Positions 1 to 11,224 of a stretch of DNA of 64,000 nt are shown here, piece after piece. Source of the stretch: Sarcomyxa edulis (lineage: Eukaryota > Basidiomycota > Agaricomycetes > Agaricales > Mycenaceae); the NCBI GenBank assembly GCA_009761415.1, contig QUOL01000015.1, positions 620,001 to 684,000 on the forward strand, in the 5' to 3' direction. The position numbers and the translations under genes were made by a program. Below the pieces are notes generated by a model. The model was not told where the DNA came from. It saw only the letters and a program-made list of their open reading frames with translations, and did not search any database. Positions within the stretch are counted from its first letter, which is position 1, and each line of letters begins with the position of its first letter.

Positions 1-2331
1 CAGAAAAGCCTGCTTCGGCTCCGGAGCCTTCCTTCCAGCTATCCCTCCGTGACATTGCTGCGACAGCTGCCATATGCGGTACAAAATCGTTAAACGCAAG
101 TGATTTCTTCACGCATCTCATTCCACGATGCCGCGGCGAAATTGGTACGACGACTTACGAGGGGAGTACTCCTCTGCATTTCTTACCACCCGAGATCTGT
201 CCACATGCAGATTGCCAGCTGGAAACCACCTTGACTTCCGTTCTAACCTCATGGCCCCTTTTCTTCCACGTCATTCCCGAGTCTAGAGCAGCCACCAAAC
301 CTTTCTTCGATAATAACCCCCCAGTCGCATTTGGACAAGGCTTTAGCTTTGAAGACGAAAGCGGAGCTGAGATTGTATATCGTCTCACTGGTAGGGTGCA
401 GCATCTAGCTGGCAACCATTTCATCTCACAACTTAATCTTGGGGACCGTGCTTTCGAATACAACGACATGGAGAACCATGGACGTTTATCTGAAATTGGC
501 CCCAGCAGTTTCTTTGATACTTCATCACGTGAAACATCACTACTAGTATTTTGCCGGGTATCGTCTCAAAAGGTCAGACTTCTACGGTTGAGCTTTTTGA
601 ATGACTACTGAGGCTCTAGAATTAGGTTTCATCCCGTACAAGACATGCTATCGCAAACGACTTTGAGATCATAGATCCCGACACAACTCCAATATCTATA
701 GATGTCAGCGACACTGATTGGGAATATTATGACCCCAAGTTATACGATAATCTTGGCGACACAGAGGACCACGATGTTCGTACAAGTACTGATGCATCTG
801 ATGGTTCCAACTTGAACACTGTCGACCTCCGTATACCTATCACTGCTGTGCCCAACATTGTCGACGTCCCTACAACTCGAAGTCCGTCACCCTTTCCGAT
901 GCACTGCTACTCATGTGGAGCACGAGGAAACGGTCATGAAGAAGAAGATCAGGAAATGATACAGTGTGAGCGGTGCGAGAAGTGGTCTCATCGCGCTTGC
1001 GTCAATAAAACGACAGACTCGGACGACTGCGATTGGAACGATCCAGATGTGATCTTCATCTGCACTGGATGTTACATTCGACCAGAAACTCCGCATTCCA
1101 TGTATGTACTCTACCTCGTACAATCTGCACTACTGACGAACGACAAAATATGATGTGTAATCATTACAGTTTTGACCCTGGAGAATTATCTATGCAACGT
1201 CTTATGCCGACAAGTTCAAGGATATGGCTCCCTGCTAGATTTCTCTCCTTTGACCTTCTACGCGTCAAGGAGGAATATGAGTTTGAATGGGTACAAGGTG
1301 TTGTATTACCGAAGGCACGAGGCCAACAGGATGCTGATTTGTCTGTTAAATTCCGACGGGATCGCAAGTTCTGTGAAGGACGTTATGACATTATCCTAGA
1401 ACCTGACCAGGTGAGTGCCAACCTACAACAAAATTTATATCTGGACCTGCCAGTGGCTCATAGAGCTTTCCTGATACAGATAGGTCGTATACGCTTCCCA
1501 CTTGGGTGGCGGAGCCGCAACAACTCACCGGACATTGGTTCTGATACCTCGACAGATGACAGTGCAGAGCTCAGAGCACTGTTTGCGTCTTTAGTGCCAC
1601 AGCTCGCGGACTTATTGGTAGCTTGGAATGTCGACAACCCTGTCATTGCTAGCTGGACCGAATGGCTCAAGAAATGTGTACCAAGCGGAAGGGCAAATGC
1701 CTCTTACTCGTGGATTCATGAACGGAATCCCCGTGTACGGACTCTCGAAGCCGAGGAAGTTCTTTTTGATACTCTCAAAGCCCTTTTGGAAAGTGAACGG
1801 CTCAATCAACTTAACCTCACGGAGACATTGCAGAGAGTCTGGGGTGTAGGCGCAATGTTTCTATATTTGGTTGCCATTCAGCGCAATCTCGGAGAACCAA
1901 TCACGCTGGACGGAACTCTTCTCCAGGAGCTCGACGATTCGGATCCGGCTGTCATGCCAAAGGTCATTCGTCCTGCTTTAGCATCGGAAGCTGGGTTGGA
2001 AAAAATGTGGTCGTCGATCGATCCGCTCGGCATAAAGCACCAGAACAATTGGGGTCCTGATGAGCTCTTCAGCTTCCGTTCTCAATTTGATGCAGAGCAC
2101 ATCGTTCATGACTCGAAACTGAAGGCACCGCGGTTTCAACGACTCACAACAACAGCACCTACACTGCCGTCGACTATCCTGTCACCAACCCTCGAGCCTG
2201 TAGTGGAGACGGAGCCTATCACAATTCCGAGAGTCGCGAAGAAGTCAACCAAAAAGGCTCAAAGGGGAGAGACGAAAGTAGAAGGTCCAGTTGTATTGCG
2301 GCGAAGTAGTAGACTAGTAAAGAGAACTTGA
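1..2331 (+). CDS. PHD-finger protein, 3' part (start lies before the window)
   Basis: A four-exon model gives one continuous reading frame: 1-572 (open at the left edge), 626-1101, 1170-1410 and 1480-2331, with GT-AG introns of 53, 68 and 69 bp. About 712 codons are visible. Residues about 283-340 form a PHD zinc finger: CYSC, then CERC, WSHRAC and CTGC, spacing as in C4HC3 fingers, which usually read histone tails. The first exon holds a block with GNHF and, about 15 residues later, FEYND, loosely like the His/Asp part of cysteine peptidases; this is only a resemblance. The C-terminus is basic, rich in KKSTKK-type runs, fitting a nuclear protein. The third intron is the least certain because the unspliced frame is also open there. 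Function is unknown; a chromatin-linked or transposon-linked role is inference. Confidence 0.65.
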
Positions 2332-2397
2332 GCATATAGACCCAATTCAAGTCTGACAATCCGTCCGCTCGCCCAGCAATGATAGAAACTGTCCGGT

Positions 2398-2660
2398 GAA
2401 AAGTCAATTTGTCGGGGTAAAAGTTAGTTTGGTAGGGTGCAAGTTAACTTGGTCGGGGGAAAAGTTAACTTGGTAGGGGGAAAAGTTAACTTGGTAGGGT
2501 GCAAGTTAACTTGGTAGGGGGAAAAGTTAACTTGGTCGGGTGCAAGTTAACTTGGTAGGGGGAAAAGTTAACTTGGTCGGGTGCAAGTTAACTTGGTAGG
2601 GGGAAAAGTTAACTTGGTCGGGTGGTTAACTTGGTGCAAGTTAACTTGGTAGGGGAACAC
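2398..2660. repeat. Minisatellite with GTTAAC core
   Basis: About a dozen direct copies of a unit of about 21 bp with core AAGTTAACTTGGTAGGG. Two variants, ending in GGGGAAA or GGTGC, partly alternate, so a 42-bp higher-order period is visible. Each copy contains the palindrome GTTAAC. Similar AAGTTAA words recur at 3540-3640 next to the array boundary. It starts about 65 bp after the stop codon of the PHD-finger gene. No coding frame is supported. Confidence 0.9.
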
Positions 2661-2854
2661 GTTGACGGTAAGTTGGCGTGAAAAGTTGACATGCGAAGTC
2701 ACGACTCACAAAGGCCCACTTGTGGTTCAATGTTTCAGGCCCCTGCACGATCCAGACTTCCACATACGATGTAGAGGCCGTCGAATTGAGGCTGAACTTG
2801 CCCATATCTAGAATATTGAGAAGCAATCACATCAGTTTAGCATATAAGACAAGA

Positions 2855-3045
2855 TTTTGTTCTACGAGATTCCCTCCGGCCCTTGACAACGGGTAGACTC
2901 GCGTACTACGAGATAACCTCTGGCCTTTGACGACGCGTTGACTTGTGTACTACAAGATTTCCTCTGGCCTTTAACGACGCGTAGACTCGTGTACTTACTA
3001 CGAGACTCCCTGCGGCTTTCGACGATGTGTAGACTCGTGACGATC
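2855..3045. repeat. Four imperfect tandem repeats of about 50 bp
   Basis: Four degenerate direct copies share CTCTGGCCTTTGACGACG followed by a GTAGACTCGTGTACTACGAG-like stretch. Copy 1 has CCGGCCCTTGACAACG and copy 4 has TGCGGCTTTCGACGATG. No frame stays open through them. The rest of 2332-3651 holds no gene that I can support. Confidence 0.75.
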
Positions 3046-3640
3046 GTGGCTGTGGCTGTAGTGCTTCCCGAACACGGTTTTGCACGGCTCGTAAACTCAA
3101 GAGGGCCCTGTCAGTTCCTCAGATACTAGTACTAGAAGAGCAAGGCATTCTTCGTTCTTGTAGAGCACCGGAAATGCCTCCACAATTGTGGGGTAGACGG
3201 CCTGACATCATTGACATGACAGGTGCAGGGTCAGAGTGAGAAGACACCGCAGGATGCTGCCAGCCCTTACAGAGCATTGCACGACACTGCCAAAGAGTTG
3301 CGCGCTTGTTATGTTCCACGAAATACCTCTATAGATGGTCAGTAGTACTAGACGGCCTGACACGACGCGACACGCGCATGGCTAATGGGAGTCCGGTGAC
3401 CGTGGATGGACCAGAGCGAGAACAATATACCAGTAAGAAAGGTGCCTTCATCATCGAGTAAGTAGACGGAAATCTGCTCGTAGATTGTTCAGCCATAGAA
3501 TATCAGCAATAGGTGACGGTCGAACCGTACAAGTTAGGCGAAGTACAAGTTAAATTGCGAAGCGTGGGAAAAGTAAAGTTAAAGTTAACCCACCAAAAAT
3601 AATACGGAAAAAAGTTAGCAAGTTAGGCCAAAAAGTAACT

Positions 3641-3955
3641 TTATGCAGACTCAGTTGCAACGAACTTGAACGAGCGCCACTCGTCCATTGACAAGCGCCT
3701 GACTCTCGTTTCTTTCGCCCACTCACCCAGGCTCGTCGACGACTCAAACACTTGTTGGATCTCTGTGGTACGCATTCTAGCATGCATATATTCCATCTGA
3801 AAGGCTACAGATTTGCACGTCGCATCAGACTCAGAGACGAGTTCGAAGGATCTTGTGGTACGTTTTCGAGGTACTGACTTCGTATACGTCGTGTACAACC
3901 TGTAGATGATCCGATTCCTCGCGGTACAAGATCTAGACATCAGCAATATCTGCAT
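3641..3955 (-). pseudogene. Junction gene, 5' fragment at the left end of the array
   Basis: The minus strand codes a stretch containing MRTTEIQQVFESSTSLGEW, then VRRLSMDEWRSFKF, and runs out of similarity a few codons before 3652, where unique DNA begins. The same stretch opens the complete copies at 19.7 and 36.0 kb. This left-end fragment keeps a 10-base segment (coding MDE) whose loss frameshifts the internal copies, so it is the least damaged version of this part. No family is recognised. It is cut by the array boundary. Confidence 0.6.
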
Positions 3956-4394
3956 TTGCTTTTGGATCTATCTCAGCGATGGACGGTCTCATCGGGAGGA
4001 GCTGAGTTGGAAGGATTTCGTGGTGCGTTTACGATTCTACTGACCGGTACTTACCTCGTAGTACCGTGTACATTCTGTAGACAACCCGACGATCCTCGTG
4101 CTTTGACTCGACAAAGACTGTTTCTCCTGCAGCAACATCTGGACGCCACCACCAGCCTCATTATCTCTGGCGATCACTTCGACGATCAACGATACGCAAT
4201 CTCTCTTCCTCAATCCCATTCTTCTCGTCTGGAAACTCACATATGTTAAGATTACAGTTGAGCACACTCTCTGGCGCTTTAGATACACGGTGAAACGACG
4301 ATCCACAACATCAATATACCACGAGAACTCTCGCGCTACTCTGCCCGTACCCGTTCTCGCTCTCCAAACTACCGTGTCCACTAGAGACGACGAT

Positions 4395-4880
4395 CTGCCA
4401 ACAACAGCACGTTATTCCCAGCGAAGTCTAGTCTATGCACGTTTGTGACAAGGAAACGTATGAATACCTCAGGACAGTCGCTTCAGATGTCACTTCCGTG
4501 AAGAGCGACGACATTTAAGTGAGTTCATCGATAGCTTGGAGAGATCCCAACGACTCACAGAGCTCAGTATCCCCCACCTCAGTCACCGTTGTGCATGCAC
4601 CCATCGGAATTGGCGTTACACCAGTCTATATCAACGCCAGTCTGTATCGACGGGAGATCTCGATTCTCCGAGCTCTATCGCTCGTCAAATGGACATAGAC
4701 GTTCTCGTATCTGGACATACACATACGTGAGTTAGCCTACAAACCTTCTGAATAACAGAACCTCACCTCGTTCCCCCCATTCCAAGCCATAGGATACGGT
4801 CACCGATTCTTCGTTAACCCAAGTTCCGCATGGACAGGAACATATAACGGGTGCATATAATGCTCTGACATTCCAGAGCA
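4395..4880 (+). pseudogene. VPS29: VPS29-like retromer subunit remnant, unit 1
   Basis: VPS29 is the metallophosphoesterase-fold scaffold of the retromer coat. Recognisable blocks, in order, are VCDKETYEYLRTVASDVT at about 4440-4495, TVVHAPIGIGV at about 4573-4612, GDLDS and SIARQMD, VSGHTHT ending at a GTGAGT donor near 4730, then FQAI and HRFFVN about 60 bp later. The family's VIHGHQ motif is destroyed by an indel at about 4611-4640 that shifts the frame, and the GD(F/Y)DE turn is replaced by a stop. The N-terminal exon with the first metal-binding motif was not found, and the C-terminal third is absent. Confidence 0.75.
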
Positions 4881-4889
4881 CTCATCACC

Positions 4890-5770
4890 CTCGTTCTCCT
4901 TCTTCACAGTTCCCCTACCACGAATCACCGGCTTATAGGTCTTGTTTGGATATGGGACATCAAAGATATCTATCCTTCAAAGACCTCGTTACATGTTCTT
5001 GGAAGAACGAGGGAGACGATACAGCCCAAGGTGCGTAGTCTCTTCAAGGTTGTTTCGACGATGCCAAACTACGAGAAGGACACGAAGAAAGTCTGTACTC
5101 GGGGGGACTTTCTATAGATCATCGATTGTCAAGACGAGAAGTTAACGGTTTGCTTGCTAGTCCTTCGAGCTCGACAACTACGATTAGTATCTTCGGTTTG
5201 ACATCGGATTCTCGCAAATAGGTGAGTACTTGCTTTAGAACTCGTTAGCACGCACTGAGAGCTCAATGGACGGACGGACGGCTTCGTTGACATATGTCAG
5301 TCTGAGGTTCGAGGAGAAGGGTACGGATTTCGAAAGAAAAAATCAAAGATTAAAATTTTATATAAATCTACATCAGTTGTACTACATAATATATCCCGTT
5401 GTCTACCTCGAGCCCAAGGCAGAGACCAAACGAGACACGTCACTGTACCGAGGCTGGTGTGGTGCGAATCGATGAGAAGACAGTCGGAAATGGACTCGTC
5501 AACTTTGAAGACACTACTAAACTGTCAGAGAGCACGAACGAAGATACCCTGAGAGACGTGAACATCAACGTACCTGTGCATCGTGAAGGGATTGATGGGA
5601 AAAAGAATGGCGGGCTCTAGCGCTTGCAAGACAACATGAGAGATATGTTGTAGATCGTCGGCAGCGACGTCCGCAAGGATGGAATTGATACTGGAAACTG
5701 ACGAAACTCAGTAAATTCTGTCAAGAGCCACGGACTCAACATCTGCCTCAGATATCTCATGTCTCAAATA
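4890..5770. other. No supported gene; conserved flank downstream of the VPS29 remnant
   Basis: A plus-strand stretch FLEERGRRYSPRCVVSSRLF (about 4993-5060) recurs in unit 2 (20886) and weakly in unit 3, and is followed by an AT-rich segment near 5330-5400 with ATATATCCCG. Frames differ between copies, so a protein-coding role is not supported. Unit 3 diverges strongly at the matching 36960-37550. Confidence 0.4.
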
Positions 5771-7060
5771 ACCACTTACAGTTAGTGATATCTCAGCCAA
5801 ATTGATGTCAAACTAGACCTCGTAAAGGAACGCGATGAGGGGCTCTGCCCCTCATCGCACTCGCGCTCGGCGCAGCCGACGTGGGAGAGAGGAGAGTGTG
5901 GGTAACTAGCCGAAGCGCATCGAAGCAGACCAAGAAAAAGGCCAAACTAGGACCGTCTAGAAACGATTCCAAGAGCGATGAAGTAGACATCAATACCAGC
6001 ATCAAGAATGTCATATTTCGAATGAAAACTTACGGTCAGTCAGTTAGAATGCGCTCGAAGTAGTTGAGGTCGGAGGGAGGGAGAAAATAGCTGAGGCAGC
6101 GTGGACTTCACTTCGAACAGGCGGGAAAGACCCAAAATAGATTTATCTGTCAAAGCAATTGACGTGAGCACGTAGAGACATGATAGAAGCATTTATTTAC
6201 CGTTTAATTCCTAGTGGTAGACGGCAGAGGTGGTTCCAAGGAAGAGCCGACGCAAGTGCCTCTGGTGAGATATATATCCCGGGAAGAGACTGGAGGGTGA
6301 GCTATGACAATAGAGAACCGTAAATTAGTGTCACGGTAGCTGTAGCGACGAGAAGGGAAACATGCCTTGACGCCGATGACGGTCTGCTAAGAGTAGATGC
6401 GGCGTCATTGCGAAGGTTTCGAGTGAGAAGCAACATCATGGAAGGCGAACAACCCACTGGAAGCTGATCATATGTCAGCGGGGCTTTGGCGACGATAAGC
6501 AGAACGAGCTACTCACCGTCAGGCAGTGAGATCGAAAATAAGACGTACGTCGAGGACGATGAAGGTATAATCGGTTGACTGGGGGTGTGTCTGGACCCTG
6601 GAAGATGGAACGGATCGGCGAGAGAGAGCAGCGACGAGGATATCTACTAGCTAGAAAGAAGGTTACAGAGTGAGTCGATATGAATGGGAAGAGAAATCAA
6701 CGTTCACGTACCCAAAAAACGAGAATATCGGCAGAGCTATGGCCTAGGAGACACAAGTCAGCGAGAAGCCGACGATCACGATGAGCTGGATTACTCACTG
6801 TGAATATGCAGTCTTGAGAGTGAGAGCGACGATGATGAGAGAAGAGAGGATGATGAAATGGGAGGAGAACGAAGTGGAAAGAAGGAGATGGGGAAAATTG
6901 AGGAATTCCGGCCAGGCTTTATACGCACTAAAAGAGGCTCTGTTGTCAGTCCCTAACAAGACGACCAAACATCCGCATGAATGGAGACTTACGTTTTCGA
7001 AAAAGATGCAATATCGGCTAGAGTCCCCGCTGAAATCTGGATCTGCAATCTTGCAGATTC
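5771..7060 (-). other. Exceptionally conserved block, probable spliced minus-strand gene remnant, unit 1
   Basis: On the minus strand, consecutive stretches are bounded by good splice signals. One at about 6785-6955 codes a hydrophobic segment (SSHFIILSSLIIVALTL) after PEFLNFPHL, preceded by a 40-bp GTAAGT...TTAG intron and followed by a GTGAGT donor. Further donors lie at about 6710, 6032 and 5780. No family is recognised. The block is about 98-99% identical among units, far more than its surroundings. It opens with a perfect hairpin at 5832-5858. A plus-strand frame (RSASKQTKKKAKLG) is also conserved, so the strand is not certain. Confidence 0.4.
5832..5858. other. Perfect hairpin, loop TCT, unit 1
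   Basis: Arms GCGATGAGGGGC and GCCCCTCATCGC enclose TCT. The equivalents are 21727-21753 in unit 2 (loop AGA) and 37850-37876 in unit 3 (loop TCT). A second short hairpin, TCGGC/GCCGA, follows within 15 bp. Confidence 0.9.
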
Positions 7061-8620
7061 ACGCGTGTGGCGCCGTATGCAGTAACGATGGTCCTAGGAT
7101 TGTATGGGCATCGCGAGACCGTGTACTTGGAGATGCGGTGTCCAATTGGAATACAGCAATTGTGGTTCCAAGTGTGCCGTTGTGTTCGGGCTTTGCGTTC
7201 CCTGTTAGACCGTCAGATAGTGTCGACCAATGGTACTGAAGCCATATGCACGCACTCTAGAGCAGTCAGACAGCGAGCTGTCACCGTCATCATTTTGGTG
7301 TATATGGAGTTCAAGGGGAACTATGGAGCCCGCGCCGTGTTTCGTATATCTTCTCAGGATGAGTTAGATGGCTAGAACCATCGATGCTGTCTGTTCGCCT
7401 GAACGGCTGGGAGAGAACTCACCTGCTGCAATGATGCTGAATATGTCCCTGAAGCTCGAGGACCTGCGCAAGATGTCCTGTCCCGTGCGTCGAGGACTGC
7501 TGTTGCTCGATAACGACGTGATTCAGAGTGGAAAAGTAGCGATAAAGGTCTATGAACGCTGCTGGAAAATGGGAGAGGCGATGCAGATGCTGCAGATACG
7601 GGTAGATTGGTATTGACAAGAATCTAGATTTAGTTACTTACCTTGCCACCGTACCCTAATAACGAACTACCACTCTTCGCGCTATTCTTGACTCCTGACG
7701 ACGAATGACTGAGCTATGCATCAACTACCGCATCGAGAGACGTGCCGTGTTCTGTCAGAGGTAACGCCAGCACTCGTGGGTATCCACCTGTCTAGGTAGA
7801 TTGGTGAAGCCAGTGATGAACTGAAGTCATACAAGTGGGAGAGAACTCACGATCTCTGTATCTACCTTAGGAGTTCAGCGAGGAGGGTCGGAGTCAGTTG
7901 AAGAGAATGAATGACGAGGGAGATTGCCATGAGCTCTGATTGAGAGCGACATGGGCAACTGGGGAGAAGACGATTGGGGAACGGGTGTGGTGGTGGAGAT
8001 GGACTTACGAGCCAGACTGATGATATGAAGCTCACCTGGGTAATACTCTCGACACTCCTGCAAGTATGACACTCGGATATTGCGCATTCCGAAGACGAAA
8101 ACTGAGGAAGGAGACCTTTCTCAGTTTTCGTCGACCAGATCGACGATGATTTGAGAGTGCTTCAGCGACGCGTGTGCGGTCGAGAATAAGATAAAGATGG
8201 CTATAATACAGATATATCCAAGTTTGAACATCAAAACCTGTCGGCTTACCTCGATAATATGTACAATATGAGGATGTCGTCTGCGGGACCTGAAGTTCAG
8301 AAATACTTCGGACTTGAGAGCTTGTGAGTTGAGAAGTTGTCTATTTTGGATTTGAGAGGTGGAAATGAGTGCGAGAGGATGGGTGTCGAGGAATTGAACA
8401 TGGTGGATGGATGCGAGACGCGAAGATTAGATTTGAAAAGTAATTTAGCAGACGCGATCGAACTCAATTCTCACTCTCATCTCGATTCTCGCGCTGCTGC
8501 AAACACTCTCCAGATGCATCGTCGTTGTCGAACCCTCAGCTTATCTACACCAGCATGTCGACAGAATCACGCGAACAACGCCCCAACAACTAACGGCTAT
8601 CCTCAAATTTCGTTCGTACT
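7061..8620 (-). other. Degenerate minus-strand gene material, unit 1
   Basis: This stretch is collinear with 22951-24530 and 39071-40634. In unit 3 a minus-strand stretch at 39642-39878 is open for 78 codons (YLDWLHQ, VDAVFDAWLNHPSSV, GSLLLEYGGK) and ends at a GTAAGT donor. In units 1 and 2 the same stretch is broken. Upstream on that strand a short exon MSECQTCRSLESITQ ends at GTGAGT. No family is recognised. A conserved hairpin lies at about 8093-8132. Confidence 0.35.
8093..8132. other. Conserved hairpin, unit 1
   Basis: Arms GACGAAAACTGAG and CTCAGTTTTCGTC. The unit 2 equivalent (about 23993-24030) has arms built on AACTGAGAAAGGA/TCCTTTCTCAGTT, and unit 3 (about 40120-40155) keeps the latter. 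The stem is retained although the sequence inside it has changed. Confidence 0.75.
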
Positions 8621-8661
8621 GCCAGATGAAGGCTTGATTGCCAATCAAGCCTTCATCTGGC
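8621..8661. other. 41-bp near-perfect palindrome, unit 1 (longer than in the other units)
   Basis: Arms of 20 bases, GCCAGATGAAGGCTTGATTG and its complement, surround one central base. In unit 2 (24531-24555) and unit 3 (40635-40659) only the outer 12-base arms TGCCAGATGAAG/CTTCATCTGGCA remain around one C. The 19 central bases are themselves palindromic. Confidence 0.9.
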
Positions 8662-9482
8662 GACATACTCCGTTATCATTCCACAGAATGGAAATATTGA
8701 TTTACTGGACATCTTTCTCTCGTCGAGGTACGTTGCATAGTCTCGATATCTGCACTGATGGTCTCGAAATCCCAACTTCTCGCAGACGTCTTGACCATTC
8801 TTTTGTATCTGCTTTCGTTCATACTGACATACTCGTCGACAACAACCTCTGAATCTCGTCGGACGTGACATACAACACACTTCGACGGAACGAGATCTTG
8901 ACAGCAACTACATCAGAGGGTCCGCTAGCCTCTGCAACGGCAGGTGGTGGTATTCAAGACAGAATTCTGAGTCGAGGTCTTGGTACGTCCATTGGCTTGT
9001 TTCCATCCCCCATTAGCTTCACTCTAATCATTCTTGATGGTGTTCACTGACGTTTCTACCGTTCGAATCGTGCAGAACACGGGCCAGAGGTACGTCTAGT
9101 TGTTAGCCTCAGGGGCGATCGAATCCGAATTGAACCCACTTCCACTCGACGTTCACAACTCCCTCCTGCTGGCTTTTGCGCACTATACACTTCCCCACCC
9201 TCTTCACTTCCTTCCTTCGCATCGAATCCCTGCCACCGAATCTATGGAAACAGCACGTCGATCGAATCAATCAAAATTCATATTCTACCGGTTCGTAAGA
9301 CTTGGAATCTCAGGCCTCTATCTGGCGACACCGTCTGTCATCGTCCTATCAGACGGATTTCTTGCATGTTATATCCTGCTTTATACCAAGGTATGTCGTA
9401 TCATCTCATGTCTTCGTTGAGTATTCCAGTGCAGACTTGTTTGCTAACCCGAGACTCAAGCTCACTCAACGACCTCTTGCAG

Positions 9483-9834
9483 TCATGCTGGGCCGATTTT
9501 CGATCTGACCTCTCGAACGCGTACCAACTCGACATCCGACTGACTCTGACAAGACTAGGCTTCGAAGACGAACACGATGGACGGTTCACGAGGACAGTAA
9601 GTGAGCATCTATTCGGGGTATCTAATTCGTTTCCACTACTCATTCCATACTCATTCCCTTCCCTTTAGTCTTACTTCTACTGTTTCCGAACGACCTCACC
9701 GTCTGAAGTGGGCGGAACGCGACTGGAAGTCGAGGAAGGCCCAGCAGAGCTGCTTTCTGGCGTGAATAGACGACGAACAATCAGGAATGCTTCCACTTGC
9801 AGCAACAGTAGATTCAATGGTTTACCTTGCTCGA
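9483..9834 (+). pseudogene. Spliced hypothetical segment A, unit 1
   Basis: Two plausible exons: 9483-9596, coding SDLSNAYQLDIRLTLTRLGF and EDEHDGRF, then a GTAAGT...TTTAG intron (9597-9668), then an exon coding SYFYCFRTTSPS. The same pair recurs in units 2 and 3. No family is recognised. Unit 1 diverges after TTSPS (EVGGTRLEVEEGP), so its frame is probably altered. Confidence 0.35.
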
Positions 9835-10138
9835 GGTGCGTCCTTTTGCCTGGTTATCCGTTATCTTACCAACTGATGCTGGGATGTGCGCAATTAGATC
9901 CGCGATGCCGTTCAAGAATTTGAACATCCCCCGTGTTTCGACGTTGGTAGGCTCGCACGATGCGCACATATCGACCTCCGATCTAACGGTGTCGAGACAA
10001 AGGTCGACATCCATACTAGTATCTGAGACTCGAGCATCGCCGGTGCGCTCACTTTCGCATTCTTCACCAATATCTCCCGTCTTCCTATAGATCGTAGTAG
10101 CTATTCCTTTCTATCTATCTTTGGTTTCCTAGTCACGC

Positions 10139-10350
10139 ATGTCATCATTGTTTGATCGACAGTCTCGTCGACTCGGCTGCGGTGGAAGGCGAGGTTTCGG
10201 TGACGCGGACATCGATGAGTACGTGCAAAAGCTTACTCTCTCATAGACTCTTCGATTCCGATTCGGACCCTGATATGTGAGCTCATATGTTTTCCCGTTG
10301 GTTACTGATTTATTTTGTACGATAGATCAGTCTCCATTTTGGAGTCTGAG
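10139..10350 (+). CDS. Hypothetical small spliced gene B, 5' part, unit 1
   Basis: Exons 10139-10218, 10247-10276 and 10326-10350, with introns of 28 and 49 bp, join into 45 open codons. They start MSSLFDRQSRRLGCGGRRGF, continue GDADIDE and LFDSDSDPD, and end SILESE at a GTAAGG donor. The next exon probably lies in 10480-10600, where YLLCLHAWNTYWLENQGAE is read. The 28-bp intron is very short, so the model is tentative. No family is recognised. Units 2 and 3 carry two extra bases in exon 2, which would shift the frame. Confidence 0.4.
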
Positions 10351-10647
10351 GTAAGGTACGTCACTTGAAGGTCACCGTGGCTCACGTACGTGGTTCGGAA
10401 TCTCTAGATCAAGGACCGCTGATCACTCGCCATTGGCTGTCGACTTTCCGAGATTCCGGCATACTTACATTTGTATGGGACCAGTGGACTGTCGAGTATA
10501 CTATCCTAGTATATTCTTATCTCTGTCTGGAAAACATGTACCTACTGTGCTTGCATGCTTGGAATACTTACTGGCTGGAGAATCAGGGAGCAGAATAAAA
10601 TTGTAAGTTCTCTATCTTGAATCATCTTCAAATCAAGATCTTGACAA

Positions 10648-10700
10648 TGTGTTGTGGCCTGAATATTATGCAGGGACAGGGCCACAACATTTAGCAGCTG
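10648..10700. other. Inverted repeat in the unit, TGTTGTGGCC arms
   Basis: TGTTGTGGCC and GGCCACAACA are separated by about 20 bases, followed by another CAGGCCACAA. The same structure is present in units 2 (about 26570) and 3 (about 51535) with small changes. Otherwise 10600-11120 shows no supported gene. Confidence 0.6.
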
Positions 10701-11224
10701 ATATTTCTGTCAGGCCACAAACTCTCGGGTAACTTGGCTCTGATTCTTAGGTAATTATCTCCTTACTATGAGTAATATGTCTGGGGAAGAAGGACCGCCT
10801 AGCTGCGTGGCTATGCGATCGATCTCCCCCTGATCTATCACTCATAGCTTCTACAGTTGAAGCTGGATTGACCTTCCCTTTTCTTTGTGTGAATCCTTGA
10901 GTTGAATGAGCAGTTCACCGTGAGGATGAGCATTGAGAATAATGACCATAAGCCTTATTTACTTCAGAGAGTGTGAATAAGATTTGAGAGCTTGAGGCAG
11001 CCAAAAAAACAACAAGCCAGGCCCGAGGGTGTGATGAAATGCTGTCCCTGAATGACTAAATTATTAGAAATGGAATTACGGCTCACGGCGTCTGCACAAT
11101 ACGCGAAGGAAGTCTCGGATTTGGGTTGCGGAGTCTGACCCTGAAGTGTATATCCGGTTCGAGGTTGACGCGGACCCAAATTGATGGATCCAAAATAATC
11201 TCAGTGACGATCAATTGTGAAGGT

